From Apricaphanius iberus (taxonomy: Eukaryota > Chordata > Actinopteri > Cyprinodontiformes > Aphaniidae), in contig JAPXFQ010002640.1 in the NCBI GenBank assembly GCA_028564705.1, positions 806,001 to 870,000 on the forward strand: 64,000 bases of DNA, read 5' to 3'. The position numbers and the translations under genes are program-made. The notes beneath the pieces are model-generated. The model saw only the letters and a program-made list of their open reading frames with translations. It was not told the origin of the DNA and did no database searches. Positions 24,866 through 36,625 of this stretch are shown here, piece after piece (position 1 is the stretch's first letter; every line of letters starts with the position of its first letter).

Positions 24866-25459
24866 AGAGCTGGGGAGGAGTGTGGGGACATTGGTGAGGA
24901 CGGACATATCTTAAGCTGAGGTTATCATCATTAGTTAGTTGTTCACAGGAGCTTACCAGAAACATTTGTATTATGTTCATTAATCAATGCTTGTGTGTAG
25001 TGAATGTGTAATTCTTAGTTTATTCTACTAGATCCGAACTATTGGTTTGGTTCTGTACAGTTTGTTGTTTTTGTTTTGTATTACTGTCTCTCTGCCGTCC
25101 GGCAGAGGTGGAGGACTGGGATGTTTTCTTGTGTTCTTTGTTTGCCTCCCTGTCTTGTGTCGTCGGTTCGCACCTCTGCTGGTCCGGTTTCATTTCTTCA
25201 CCTTCTTCCTTTCTCCCTTCTTGTCTCAGTTTAATGTCCATGACGTCAGGAAATTGAACCCACAGTAATGACTAATAAAGATTTTTCATACATATACATC
25301 AAGTGGCGTACTACAGCGAAGCTGTAATACTCTGCTTGGGAAAGTAAAACTGTTGGGCTTGTACTTGGTACTCAGACACCAATTCTGAGTAGCATACTGC
25401 TAGACAGGACACGTAAAAAAAATAAAATAAAATAAAATAATAAAAGAGCTGGGGAGGAG
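24866..25459 (+). mobile_element. 5'-truncated LINE-like insertion, copy 2
   Basis: A 15-bp direct duplication, AGAGCTGGGGAGGAG (24866-24880 and 25445-25459), encloses 564 bp ending in a (TAAAA)n tail. The part 25090-25270 matches the minus-strand LINE-like copy at 5.2-5.5 kb, including the GAGGTGGAGGACTGGGATG segment. Copy 1 ends soon after its AATAAA signal. This copy instead continues about 150 bp past AATAAAG (near 25273) before its tail, which may be 3' readthrough. No coding part of the LINE is included. Confidence 0.8.
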
Positions 25460-26270
25460 GAGTCTGTGAATCCGCCATGAATTCCCCCATGAAAGTGTGT
25501 CATGCTGGTAAACGGGGAGGAGTGAGGAGGCGCTGTCTATTCTTTTTTACAGTCTATGTGTAATCTCATTCAACACGCGGTTTGGAGCAGGCTTCTGTTG
25601 GGTAGCGAGAGCAGGCGAAGTTGGCATATGATAGACGGAGAAGCCGCATCAAGCCTGCAGTGTTGGGGAGGAAGAAGGCTGGTAGCCAGTATAGCAACAG
25701 AGAAACAGGAAGTCTCTGCGGTGATCAGAGAGCTGGAGTCGGCTTGATTGAGTTGGAAGGCTGCAGAGTCAAGGTCTCAACAGACTGGATGATTGCTGGT
25801 TAAATCACTACTGGTGTGAGGAACACAGGTCAGGAGCGGGAGGCATGAACAGACAGATGTCTGAGGGATGTGAGGTGAATCAAAAGTCTTTTAACCTGAG
25901 AGGATCTGAGTTGTCATGATTACTTTGTGACTGCTTTTTGCTGGAGCTTTTATAAGCTAAGCCCACCCATGTCCTCGCCCACTACTGTACTTCTGAGATG
26001 ACTACTGACCTGACCCATTCGGGTCTAAAGCGACCCCAGTGGAATATGGACAATAGTGGACAACAGGACAATGGTTCTTTTCAGGATTTCACAATACTGC
26101 TAATTCTGTAAAAGAAAATCTGTTTTGCATTATAAGGTTGTATGAGATACTTTGCTGTAGAGAGTATCTTACTCACAGCAAGATGTTAGAGGTTGGATCG
26201 TGCAAGCTAACAAATGTGCAACTGTAATAACCTTATCCTTCAGAAAGAAATGGTAAACGGCTTGTACTTG
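25460..26270. other. gene-free stretch, probable decayed repeat
   Basis: ATTCTTTTTTACAGTCTATG near 25538 is a word often found at the end of fish DNA transposons. No partner terminus was found. The rest shows no gene features. Confidence 0.35.
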
Positions 26271-26652
26271 TGTGGCAAGGTACACAATGAGGGCCCGGGC
26301 AGAATTCGATCCCAAGACTCAAGGGTGAGAGTCATGCGCGCTAACTAGTCAGCCATAGGCTGTGTACCTTGCCACATTTGGCGTTGCTGGCAGGATCCAT
26401 GTGATACTGGTAATAAGTCCATGGATTCGAAATTGGTGGAACCCTGCGCGGAAGCACGAGGACGTGCTTGTGATAAGAGGGGGAGAGATGTGACAGTGTG
26501 GAGGTCCTGTCACTTTGGCTCCGTTTGATCATGTGCCCTTGCTGCTTGGCCATTGGGATATCCCTTTGGCTGACTGGTTAGCGCGCATGACTCTCACCTC
26601 GGAGTTGTGGGATCGAATCCAGCCCGGGCCCTCATTGTGTACCTTGCCACAC
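26271..26652. mobile_element. foldback element with tRNA-like arms
   Basis: The two arms, about 26271-26355 and 26560-26652, are inverted copies. The right arm reads like a tRNA-derived module: CTGACTGGTTAGCGCGCATGA resembles a box A region and GGGATCGAATCC a box B. A 16-base word, TGTGTACCTTGCCACA, occurs at 26361-26376 and 26637-26652 and inverted at 26271-26286, so the left module is itself flanked by inverted 16-mers. The spacer of about 180 bp is unrelated. It could be a foldback transposon, or two tRNA-derived SINEs inserted head to head. Confidence 0.6.
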
Positions 26653-26935
26653 TTGTATGGCACTTCATCTAGTTGTGAGGACTCCAAGGTGCTTTAGACT
26701 ATATTCAGTCATTCACTCATTCAAACACATATTCACAGACTGCTGATGCTAGGCTCCCTAGTAGCCATACACGCACTGGGGCGCACTGACAAAAGTGAGG
26801 CTGCTGTACACTGGTTCCACCAGAACCTCTGACCACAACCACTAGGCAAGGTGAGTGCAGTGTCTTGATAAAGGCCATGACGTCTGAGACTGACTAAGTG
26901 AGAGCACGAACCGGCAACCCTTCAATTAAAGGATG
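26653..26935. repeat. interspersed repeat of unassigned family
   Basis: The layout matches a repeat often seen in fish: CACTTCATC...CCAAGGTGCTTTAGACT, then CATTCACTCATTCAAACACA, then GAGCACGAACCGGCAACCCT. It directly adjoins the right arm of the foldback and may be part of the same composite. A shorter related piece lies at 45041-45145. Confidence 0.45.
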
Positions 26936-28982
26936 AACTCATACCTCATAAGCCACTTTCACACAAAAAACTACTCTAATTCTAATTTATAGAGTAGTTA
27001 ACTTGGACTAGAGGTGCTAATTCAATTTTTTTTTACATTTAAAGAATGTTAACAGAAGCATGTAAGTGGCATTTAAGTTTCCTCATTCTGTGTACCCACA
27101 GTCTCATAGTTCAAGCACCAAAAATACCCCAATATGCATTAATTTGCACAGTGAAAACCATCTTGGCAATTCCTCAGAAGTAACATCTACAGTCCACATC
27201 TTGCATCTTGGGGGGTACAGCCAATTGGCACAATAGAAAACAAATGGCACCATGGGTTGGGTGCTTAGCAAACGGCAGCCTGGGTGTATCAGGTTCCAAA
27301 GCTGCAGGTTCTTCAGATGATCTTTTAGATGTTAAAGAGTAATTAGTAACTTCTGCAAATACTGAACTGCAAATAGCCGAAGTTCCACTGTAATCAGTCA
27401 TTACTTGACCCCAAAGAAAACAACAACTACTATAACCTTCATGTACATAAGGTTTCCAACTGTAATTCTGAAAGGAGGTCTTCAGTGGTCATATTCACTG
27501 TGAAAGGCAAGCTTGTTTCCAGTCCTTTGAAAGCCTGACTGTGCGCACTTTTGGAGACGGACAAAAATCAATCGATCAGTTGATTGATTTATTGATTTTG
27601 AGAAGGTCAAAAAGCTTAAAATCAAAAAGCAGCTCTTTTTTATCTTAAACTTAAACAGCAAAGCAATTCACTGAGCAGTTAATCTTTTTTCTAGAATAAA
27701 TATCGACAGTATATGTGGCAACTCTGAACATTCAGCGTGAACTCTGAGGATTCTTTCTCTTGAAATAACTCCATTTTGAGCTGTGTGTCTCTGGAGCTTG
27801 GTCACACACTGCCCTTTCGTACGGCCGGGCAAGCACTTAACAAACAAACGTAAGCACTTTTATTGATAGGGTAATCCCAGACTGATTAATGGCCCAATAA
27901 TCAGCCGTAACCTGCAATAAATCAACCAGCTGATCAATACTGCTGGTGCTCTGCAACCGTGGCCGGATCATTACCATGTCACTGTATATCTACCATTAGC
28001 CTAGGAAGGCTGAGTGCTAAAGGGAGGAATCGGAGTTGAAGGGAGAAAAAGTGCTTCCCTTCTAATGTGTTGAAAATGGGATTGATAGAGAGGTCATTTT
28101 TTGATTTAATTTGTCTGCTTGGTCGCCTTCCTCCCTCCTTTTTCCCTCAGCCTGATTAATGGCTGTATAGTGGAGCCAGTGATAAAGATGAAGAGGGTGG
28201 AGCAGGATGTTAAATTATGATAATGACACGCAATTAATGACACCAGAAGACATTATTCTCTAGCATTCAGCTGCCGGTGATGCCGGTAACCTACATGAAC
28301 TTTATGGACTAAAAAGTTTATACCAGAAATGTTTTTTTTTCTTTTTTCTGAAAACCATAAACTTATATAATTCTGCTCAAAAAGTTAAAATACTGACAAG
28401 TTTTACTTAATTTAATTCAGAAAAACAAAAATAAGAAAGCTTGTCTGTTTGTTTGGTAAAATGCTATTAAGAAACCTTGTTCCATTTTATGGAAGCACAG
28501 GATCCAGAGACTGACAAATATGCTTCCCCATAGAAATTTGGAAAGTGTGGTTTTTAGCTCATGGTTCAATAAATTAAAAAAAATAATAATTATATATGAT
28601 TACTTATCCCCCATTTCATGCAGGCTGCACAACAAGGACGACATAGTTTTCTGGTAACTTTAAAAACATTTCAAATAGTTTTATCCCGCTTGAACAGCAG
28701 GACTTGCTAAAAGCCACGTTATACAAAAAGTTTGAGGAGAGGGAAAATACATATTACTGCATATGGCAAAATATGCTGGTTGCAACCTTTTTAAGCATAC
28801 AGCAGGAGGTAGGAGCTTGTCTTGTAACTGGAGGGTAGCCTGTTCCAACCCCAGCTCCATCCGTCTCGGTTACTGTGTTCATGGGCAAGACACAATCGCT
28901 GTTTTGTCTTCTGGAGGTGGTCATAGGGCCTCTACAATCATAGGCCATATATTTCAGGGCCAGCCCAAAGTCTTATGGGACC
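26936..28982. other. gene-free stretch with a conserved-element-like block
   Basis: 27870-28290 is the best candidate in the window for a conserved non-coding element. It holds several ATTAATGG and TAATCAG words, CAATTAATGAC and CTGATTAATGGC, with no repeat features. Its activity and conservation are untested. The flanks are plain AT-rich sequence. Confidence 0.3.
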
Positions 28983-29970
28983 TTAAAGGGACTTTATCAT
29001 TCTATTTTTCAGCTTTCAACTTCTGGGATAGATATATATATACATGATCAAAAGTTACAGTTGATGTTATACTTTATAGTATGAATTTGTCATAAAATTT
29101 AACTTGTATCCTGTAGTTAATGTTGGACCATGAAGTAAAATGGCTCATTAATCTATGATCCCGCCTCCTGCCCCACCCCCCACACTCCCCTCCTACCACA
29201 ATAAAGCTGTGTTATATTAATGGCTCGGACGTTTGGTTTATTTTTTGTAAAAAAACAAGTCAATAAATCTTATTTCAGTTGCTAAATCTCCCAGGCTATA
29301 GACAGAGCCCAAACCAACACAGCTGAGTCCAGTAAGCAACTCTTTTCAGCCCAGTATATAAAAGAACAATGGGTGTTGTTTGCACTCTTTTACTGAACAT
29401 TCAGAGATGCTACAGATCAATGAATTAACCACACAATGCTGTTATAAGATCACATAAGCAGCTTGATAAATAGCCAACATAAATTAGCATTAGCAAGTAG
29501 GTACTTACTTCTCTGTCCATCAGGCGTCTTTGTTTTTTGAACCACCTGCCGTTCTTTAGGAATGTAGAATAAAGTCTTTTAATCTATGCAGCCAAACGGA
29601 CGTTTTCACAGAGAAAGTAAAATTCCAACAAAAAGTTGTTTCCGCTGCTAAAACCAGAACAACTATGAGCTTTGAGAAGGGGGGCGGGTGTGTTTGTAAG
29701 CTGCTCTCTCTGCAGAGGCGGTGCAGACACCTCTAGCACTTCCTTGTTTTCACTTAGTGATGTAAAATACGTCACAATTTGAATACTCAGTTGTTCTCTA
29801 GGAGAGGGTGGTGCAGTCTGCTCAGAGAGCAGGATTCAGGAGGATTACTCAGACATGCATGAATTAAGACAAAAACCACTCTTGTGGTAGTTCTTATGAG
29901 AAAATTGCACTACCAGATGGTTGAAAACCCCAAAAACTTGATTTTGCATGATATAGGCCCTTTTGAGTCC
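28983..29970. mobile_element. TTAA-target element, Kolobok-like
   Basis: The left end is TTAA (28983-28986) followed by AGGGACTTTATCATTC. The right end near 29955-29970, read in reverse complement, gives CAAAAGGGCCTATATCATGC, so the termini are inverted. The right TTAA has decayed to TTGA. No transposase is recognisable within. Confidence 0.5.
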
Positions 29971-32230
29971 AGGGGGCCTGCTTTCTTTTTCAGACCACTA
30001 GCCACACTAACTGCATTTCATCAAGATTTGGTCTAATTCGGGAAAGTAGGCACAGTTTATTTAGCTGATTCTAAAGATCAATAAGAGGTAACAATATTAT
30101 CAATGACCCTATCAGAGACAATGTAAAGCTCAAACAATGTAAAAAGTTTAAACTAAAGCATCAGATTCTAACAATGGTAAGATAACAATAAAACATTGAA
30201 TATTAAAACTTATTTTACATTTTATTTTAATTTAAATTAATTTTTTAAGTACAATTAACATTTTTTTAATCAAAAGGTACAGTATATACATTTTTATTCC
30301 TTTAAATGTATTTGATTTTCAAATATTTTTGCAGCATGTTTTACATTTTTAAAAATAAAAATAGAATTTTAATATAAAACAATAATAAAATAATTAGTTA
30401 CAAAAAACTTGCCTAGTTATCCAGATAAAAATTTAAACAATATAATTTTTTTAAATCTACAGTCAACCAGAACATATCATTCATATAATTCTGCCGCTGA
30501 ACCACTAAAACATGCAGGATATGAAAAGGAAGTGGGGACTTGCCCTGATGGATGCGCCACATTCAAACGAAGCCTCCCTGCAATCAAAGATCAGATTAGA
30601 GGTCAGGATTTGGTCAGAGCACAACCCAGATCCAAAGAGGAGACAGCTGTGAGCTGTGACAGATGAGCGGGAGCGGACAAGAGGCAGGGTCGCACAAAAC
30701 AGACAGAGGGGGATCAAATCAACTAAGCGAGCATGGGAGAGGATGGGCTGGGGTAGAAGGAAGTGAGGATGACAAGGTGCATGCAGAGGAAGAGCATGTG
30801 GGGAGATAAGATACTGCAGATGAAACCAGAAGGGGAGGACAGAGAAGAAGAAAGGTAATTTGAGAGAGCGCAGTAGAGGAGGTTGAGGCAGGGCTGACAG
30901 TGGGCCATTCATCCTCCATGCTAGAGGAGACAAACTGCTGGCAGAGGAGGACAGGCCCCATAAATCACTATTGAGCGCACACACACGCACGCACAAACAC
31001 ACATACATGAGAACTAAAAGTATGCACCTCCTACAGCTTATTTTGGCCAGGCGAGGTTCGCCTTTTACTCTCTGGATGTGTTTCTATCCACAGGACTCTG
31101 CTCCTAAATTCAGGTTAAGGTGGCTTTAGAACTGGTTATGTGGTGCAGACTCTGACACCATATATCCACTAGCATCTCTGCACTTTTATAAGTAACAATT
31201 TGTATTATTTCCTAGGATTATCTGGTGCATAAGCGTTTCATGTTTTCTTGTCTAGTATAATATTGATTAATTACATTTGGTACCTGTCAGGGCGTAGGGA
31301 GGAAACGAATCCTTACAATTTTTTTATTTGCTAAGAAACAACAGTTTTAGCTTGCTAGCCACACAGGTAGCTCAGCTCGGTATCAGTAAATAGAGAATTA
31401 CAGCCGTGGTTTGTTAAGGAACTATAAAGAGGTAGAGCTTAAAAGAGTGCCACTTTCATATCCTCGCTAGATTTGACAAAGGTCCATGGATGAGAGGCGA
31501 AACATTTTCAAGGAATCCAAGCACTCCAGTTGCTTTTCTAACATCAATGTGGCACAGTTATTGACACCCCTGTTTTTAATTAGTGCAACCATCGCTTTGC
31601 CAATTGGACAGCATTTAGTCTTCATCTATAATAGGGATGTGCAAAGCAGCAGGCAATTGTATCTTTATTTGTTGATGGTGGAAAAGTATTTGCATTTGAG
31701 TAAAATTCAAAATAGGCAAAAAAAACAATTTTTTTCACATTACACTTTTAATTGATGTTATTATCCATTTTAATAATTATAGGTATGCAATATTTGTTGA
31801 TCGTTCAATGAACATGTAACAGGAATGTCATTGAAAACCCCCCAAAAATAAAGGCCAGAGAAGGCCATAAAACCTTAAAAAACAAAACAAAACAAAACCC
31901 TCAAAAAGAAACAGTTGGGGCTTGGTTGTACGCCGCTAAGACTTATGGGTAATGTGTTTGTGTTAACTATAGAAGTTCTCTGTTGTACGTTATATTTTAT
32001 GTTCCAAATGTAGCCATACTCCTTATGGTGCGTTCAGACAGCAAGTTTTCTATAATTAGAAATTAAATTATTTAAAAATCAGACCATGGGATTTTTCTGT
32101 ATTTTTTTCTCTCCTTTTGTCTCTCTCTATGAGGTACACCAATGATGAAAATTAGAGAGCCTTCCAATATTTTTAACTGTGAGGGAAAGTTAAACAAAAG
32201 CATAATACACAACATTAGAGACACTTAACA
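29971..32230. other. gene-free stretch
   Basis: Very AT-rich at 30060-30500, purine-rich at 30650-30960, then mixed sequence. The open frames across the purine-rich block are low-complexity and I do not consider them genes. Confidence 0.4.
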
Positions 32231-32538
32231 TTCATCCATTATCTATACTGCTTATCCTCAAGGGGTCACGGGGTGGCTGCTGCCTATCTCCAGCAGTCAC
32301 CAGGTGTAAGGCGGGGTACACCCTGGACAGGTCAGCAGGACAAACACCATGCATACACAGACTCACACCTAAGGAAAATTTTGAGACCTATCAACCTCAG
32401 ACCGATTAACAGTCATGTTTTTGGACTGTGGGAGAAAGCCGGAGTGCCCGCACCCGGGAACACACACATGCACAGAAAAAGGATTCAAACCCAGAACCTT
32501 CTTGCTGCAAGGCAGCAGTGCTACCCACTGCACCACTG
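32231..32538 (-). mobile_element. tRNA-derived SINE, minus strand
   Basis: Read on the minus strand it runs from a tRNA-like head (box B-like GGTTTGAATCC near 32485) through CCCACAGTCCAAAAACATGA to a tail ending in CCATTATCTATACTGC read forward. It is the same family as the full-length copy at 57877-58223. The head is slightly truncated. Possible degenerate duplications, GACACTTAACATT and GACACATCATGTT, flank it. Confidence 0.7.
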
Positions 32539-32589
32539 ACACATCATGTTACATAGGCAGCTCTAAACAGATGGGTTTTTACCTTTGAT

Positions 32590-33259
32590 TTAAAGAGTAA
32601 CTGAAACCCATGAAAAAGCATCATACAGAGAGCCTAGCGCTAGCATCGATGCTAAGTAGCTTTGGAGGGAACTACCTCAGCTTTTGTTTTCTTATTCACG
32701 GTGCGTTTAAAACATATAGGTTATTATGGCTTTAACCACTTTGACATTGTGGTCCTCCAAAGTGCAATAAACGGATTTCAGCTTTTTCTGTTTCTCTCGA
32801 CATTCTTCTGTGTGTACACGTAGCATCATATATATTAGCACACAAGATGAGCGATTTCAAGATGGGGCGGGGCGATTGTGTCTGAGAAAGGGAGGGTGTC
32901 TCTGTGAGACCATGCCTGTGACGTAGACAATGGAAAAGATGCACCACTATCAGCCAATCACAAAATTCAAATGCAGTACCACATGATTACCATGAGCGGC
33001 AGCACTAAGACCTTTTTAGACCAAATAATTTGGAATTAAAAAGTTTACACGAAAATGGAAAAAAATGACTGTGATAGACAGGCGAACTGTCCAGGGTGTA
33101 ACCCGCCTCTCGCCCGTTAACAGCTGGAGAATGGTAACAGCCCCCCCGCGACCCCTTGAGGAATGGATGGATGGATGGATGGATTACATAGGTAAAGACC
33201 CAGTTATAGAGTTTATAAGCAAAAAAAAAAAGTTGTTTTGGGGTTTAGTTACACTTTAA
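32590..33259. mobile_element. TTAA-target element A
   Basis: TTAA at 32590-32593 and 33256-33259 bound it. The termini are inverted: AGAGTAACTGAAACCC on the left and AGTGTAACTAAACCCC on the right read as reverse complement. It contains a later retroposon tail at 33075-33184. It shares its right TTAA with element B. Confidence 0.7.
33075..33184 (+). repeat. SINE/LINE 3' tail inside element A
   Basis: GACAGGCGAACTGTCCAGGG, then CCCGCCTCTCGCCCGTTAAC, then (GGAT)n is the standard 3' tail of the fish SINE family seen at 57.9 kb. The head is missing, as expected for a 5'-truncated retroposon. Confidence 0.75.
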
Positions 33260-34211
33260 AGGTTGAATATGGAACATGGGCACCAACGCGACATCTAGTG
33301 TGTTGAGGTTGTAGTTGAAATAACAAAACGCTTTTTGGATTCCAGTTTTGTTGCCGTAACCAGCCAGCATGATGTCCAGCGACGAATCTTACAGGGTAAA
33401 AACTACTTTGTAATAAAAAGTTTAAAACTCTGAACGGAAAATAATTACAACAAAATATGTGTCAAAGGCAACAGTAAGTTTTTGTACCTGTCCTCAAGGC
33501 ATCTTATTTTGGTAGCTGAGTGGTATCCTCCACTCCTCTTGGTGATGTCATCTATAAAAGTTATAATTTATACTTTAGAATTACATAAACATCAGACAGA
33601 TTTTACAGCGTGCGTATTTGACTGAGGTGTATGGTCGGCGAGATCTATGTCAATACCGAAAGCTAGGTAGAAAAGTCTTTAAAATAGCCACTCACCGCAG
33701 CGGTGAAAATGATCCTGCTATAGTGAAAGAGGGAGAGAACTGCTTCCTTTTCTTCCGTTTACTCGCTGTGGAGGTTGATGGGTCATGATCAGTGCTCTCA
33801 TATCTAGAAACAACATCATATACACAAGTATTGCAAAGCTGTTTTACCGACAGCTAACTTTAGCCGTTAACAAGCTTTCTTACCTTTCTCCATGAGAAAC
33901 TTCGCGTACGTTTTGATGCCGTGAAAGTTTTTCATTTTTGTCCATCTGCTGTCGGCTTCACCTGAACTAAGTCTGGTTTTAGATCTTGTAAGGTCGCTCC
34001 TCTTCTGAGAAAGATAATGAAATCTAAGGGGCTTAGACACAGCGGCTAAACTTACTGAGTGCTCCATTTTCTACAGTACATGCCTCGTTCCAGGCAGTTG
34101 TTTACAATAGTATTTGGCACTTTCATTCTGAACACCTCTAAACTTCATTCTGAAGTATGACTTTTTTAAAGAAATAGCTTTTGAGAAAACTTTTCCATAT
34201 TCCACCTTTAA
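33256..34211 (-). mobile_element. TTAA-target element B with decayed exons
   Basis: TTAA at 33256-33259 and 34208-34211. The termini are inverted: AGGTTGAATATGGAA on the left and AGGTGGAATATGGAA on the right. On the minus strand an ATG at 34067 opens a frame to a splice donor AAAG|GTAAGA at 33884/33883. A matching acceptor TTTCTAG|ATATGAG lies at about 33804, followed by a Ser/Thr- and Lys/Arg-rich stretch. The first exon ends in a module R-W-x-x-M, K-T, F-L-M-E-K that also occurs in the element at 53.5 kb. The reading phase across the splice is off by one, so it is decayed. Kolobok-like origin is an inference. Confidence 0.65.
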
Positions 34212-36625
34212 AGCAGGGGTCACCAATTAAAAGTCACAAGGGTCCAAAAAAACCAGCAACAACCATTGAAGGTCCGGAATGTTTTTTTTAATTTTTATAA
34301 TCATATAATTTCAAATATCAATACCACCAAAATTGTTGGTATTTGAAAAAAGTGCTTCAAATAATAAATATGAAAGAAAATATTTTTTTTAGTATCAAAA
34401 TAGAACTCTAAAATAAAGTGCTTGTAAATAAAATACTTTCCAAGTCGGTGAATTTGACAACTAAAAAATACACTTTTCATAAAACACCTGAACTGATTGC
34501 ATTTAGTCGCTAATGAGAGAAGTGGGCTACTTGCTGCCCTGCAAGAATTTTAAACCTGGGATTGAAAGATGACAAAGCCATTCTCAAGCACATGTCAAGA
34601 TGTTCATTGGTGAGCCTGGAACGATATTTATTTTTGATCACATTCATCGTGGAGAATGCTGCTTCACAGCAGTAGGTTGAGCCAAACATACTCAAAATGT
34701 GCAGGGCAACCTTTTTCAGTGTTTGGAACGCTGTCTCTGAGACTATTTGGATCCAGAAAGATGCAGCATCACTTCCTCCAATCTGCCCTTTTCGTACAAC
34801 ATTGGACTGAAGATCTGCAAGTTCCAGCTGAAGAGCTCCTGCATTTGCCCAGCTGAAGGTGTCACCCGCTTGCTTTGAAAATCCTCTGATGTCAGTGATA
34901 AGGAATGGATTCTGAAAAAAACAAACTGAGCTGTTCTCCAAGATTGAAACTGTCAAAACGCTTCCCAAAATTGGTAATGAGTTTTTCCACAAAATCAACA
35001 AAACTGGACTTGTCACCCCTGATTTGTTTCTTGACAGCAGGGAAGTGTGTGCAGTTTCCCTGCAGTTCTCCTTTAAACAGCTCCAGCTTTCTCTGGAATG
35101 CATGGACATCTGTCATCAGATCACAGACTGAATGGTTCTTGCCTTGTAGTTTTAAATTCAGTTGATTCAGGTGTCATGTGATATCAACCAAGAATGCTAC
35201 ATGATCCATCTTCTCCATATCCCTCAGAAACAAAAGAAATGGCTTTGCTTTTTGGCTCTTAAGTTGTTCCAAGAAACCTTCGATATCTTTTCTAATGGAC
35301 CAAAAGCGCTCCAACACTCTGCCTTTACTGAGCCATCTTACATTATGGTGGAGCAGGAGGTCATCTGCATTTGCTTCAACTTCTTTGAGGAACTCTCTGA
35401 GGAGACGATTTTGCAGAGAAGAAGATGCCCGGAGAAAGTTAATCATTTTCATGATTGTGTTCATCACATCTGCATACTGATCTGAAAGTATGGCACATAG
35501 GACTGATTGGTGTATTATGCAATGGTAAGAGATAAGTCCAGGGTGTTCTTCTCTCATTCTTGCCACAGCTCTCCCCAGAGGAGAAGATGTCTTCTCCTCT
35601 TGTGTTGCTCTCCAGGGTTGCTACTCCTAACAGGTCCTCAAACATTTTATTTTCCTCTTTGTTAAAGAATCTTACAAAAACTACAAGCTGGGCATTGTCA
35701 GTTATATCAGTGGACTCATCTACAGCCAAACCTATGCATTCTGCCTTTTTAATCGTGATGTACTGTGCCAGTACATCACGTGTTACAATTTGTGTTTTAT
35801 GTGTGGCTGAATTTGCTGTATTTTTTGACAGAGCTCTTCTTTTTGCTTTCCATCAAGTAATGTCTCAGTATCTGCACTCATACATTATTTGACAACCATT
35901 GCATCGCTGAATGACTTTTTGTGTCGAACCAATATCCACTCAATTCTCAGAGAACACTCATTAGCGCGTTGCTGAGCAGTGAATGTTTGGACCATAATCC
36001 TGGAGGACCGAGCATATTGTGCCTTTAAATCGGCTATTTTCTGTGACCGTATGGCTGAGCTCGGGGGATATGTGTGGGAAAGCATGGAGTGTTTGGTCTC
36101 ATAGTGCCGCTTTATATTGCTGCTTTTGATGAGAGCGACAGTCTCGTAGCAAATGAGACACACGGGTTTTGCGCTGTCACCAGGTAAAACGAACAAGTAC
36201 GTGTCAGTCCATTCTTGTTTACAAACTCTGTTTTCCGCGTCTACCTTCCTCCGTTTTGAGCATGCCATTTCACTTTTCTCTCGCCTGTTCGCGCTGCTGA
36301 TCACTCTCCGTCTTCGCCTGTTTCGCTGCCTGCTTCTCTCTGACTTGCCGGTGTTTAAAAATAGCTGGCACAGGCCGCAGCACTAAGCGCCACACAGTTC
36401 ATTGGCTGACCGGATCACGTGTGGCCCCTGGCTGAAGGGACGTCCCGCCCGGTCGGGTTTACCAACACCAGAAGGAGCGGCGTAAAATGAAGTTAGAATA
36501 GATGCGGTTGGAAAGCCTGCATTATTATTATAATTTTTTTTAAAAGCAGGTTCGGGTCCCGATCGGACGGGTTGGGGGTTCGGATCCGGACCGAGGTCCG
36601 CCGTTTAACGACCTCTGCTTTAAAG
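34206..36625 (-). mobile_element. near full-length hAT transposon
   Basis: The 2,404-bp element (34214-36617) has inverted termini, CAGGGGTCACCAA on the left and CAGAGGTCGTTAA on the right. It is flanked by perfect 8-bp duplications CTTTAAAG at 34206-34213 and 36618-36625. It encodes a single-gene hAT transposase on the minus strand, now inactive. The duplication overlaps the TTAA end of element B, so it inserted directly at that border. Confidence 0.92.
34510..36304 (-). pseudogene. hAT transposase pseudogene (BED finger, DDE, hATC)
   Basis: Cut-and-paste DNA transposase of the hAT superfamily, similar in layout to ZBED5/GTF2IRD2-like proteins. The start at 36304 precedes a BED-type zinc finger with C-L-I-C-Y-E and H-Y-E-T-K-H (about 36160-36075). 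The middle part has A-V-D-E-S-T-D-I-T-D, containing a catalytic-type Asp (35729 on). A segment with C-I-I-H-Q and N-V-R-W-L-S-K-G-R follows (35520-35330). The C-terminal hATC dimerisation domain, with Y-C-C-E-A-A-F-S-T-M and N-K-Y-R-S-R-L, ends at 34510. It is broken by frameshifts between 35885 and 35729, near 35560 and near 34920, and by an in-frame TGA at about 35171. Length and order fit the family. It has no introns. Confidence 0.9.

Noticed and set aside
26545..26620. A functional tRNA gene
   Set aside because: Box A- and box B-like words are present, but it is one arm of an inverted repeat, lacks a convincing cloverleaf by eye, and the other arm is a mutated copy.
30505..31008. 167-codon Ser/Leu-rich frame on the minus strand
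   Set aside because: It comes from a purine-rich plus strand and is low complexity. Several overlapping frames are equally open.
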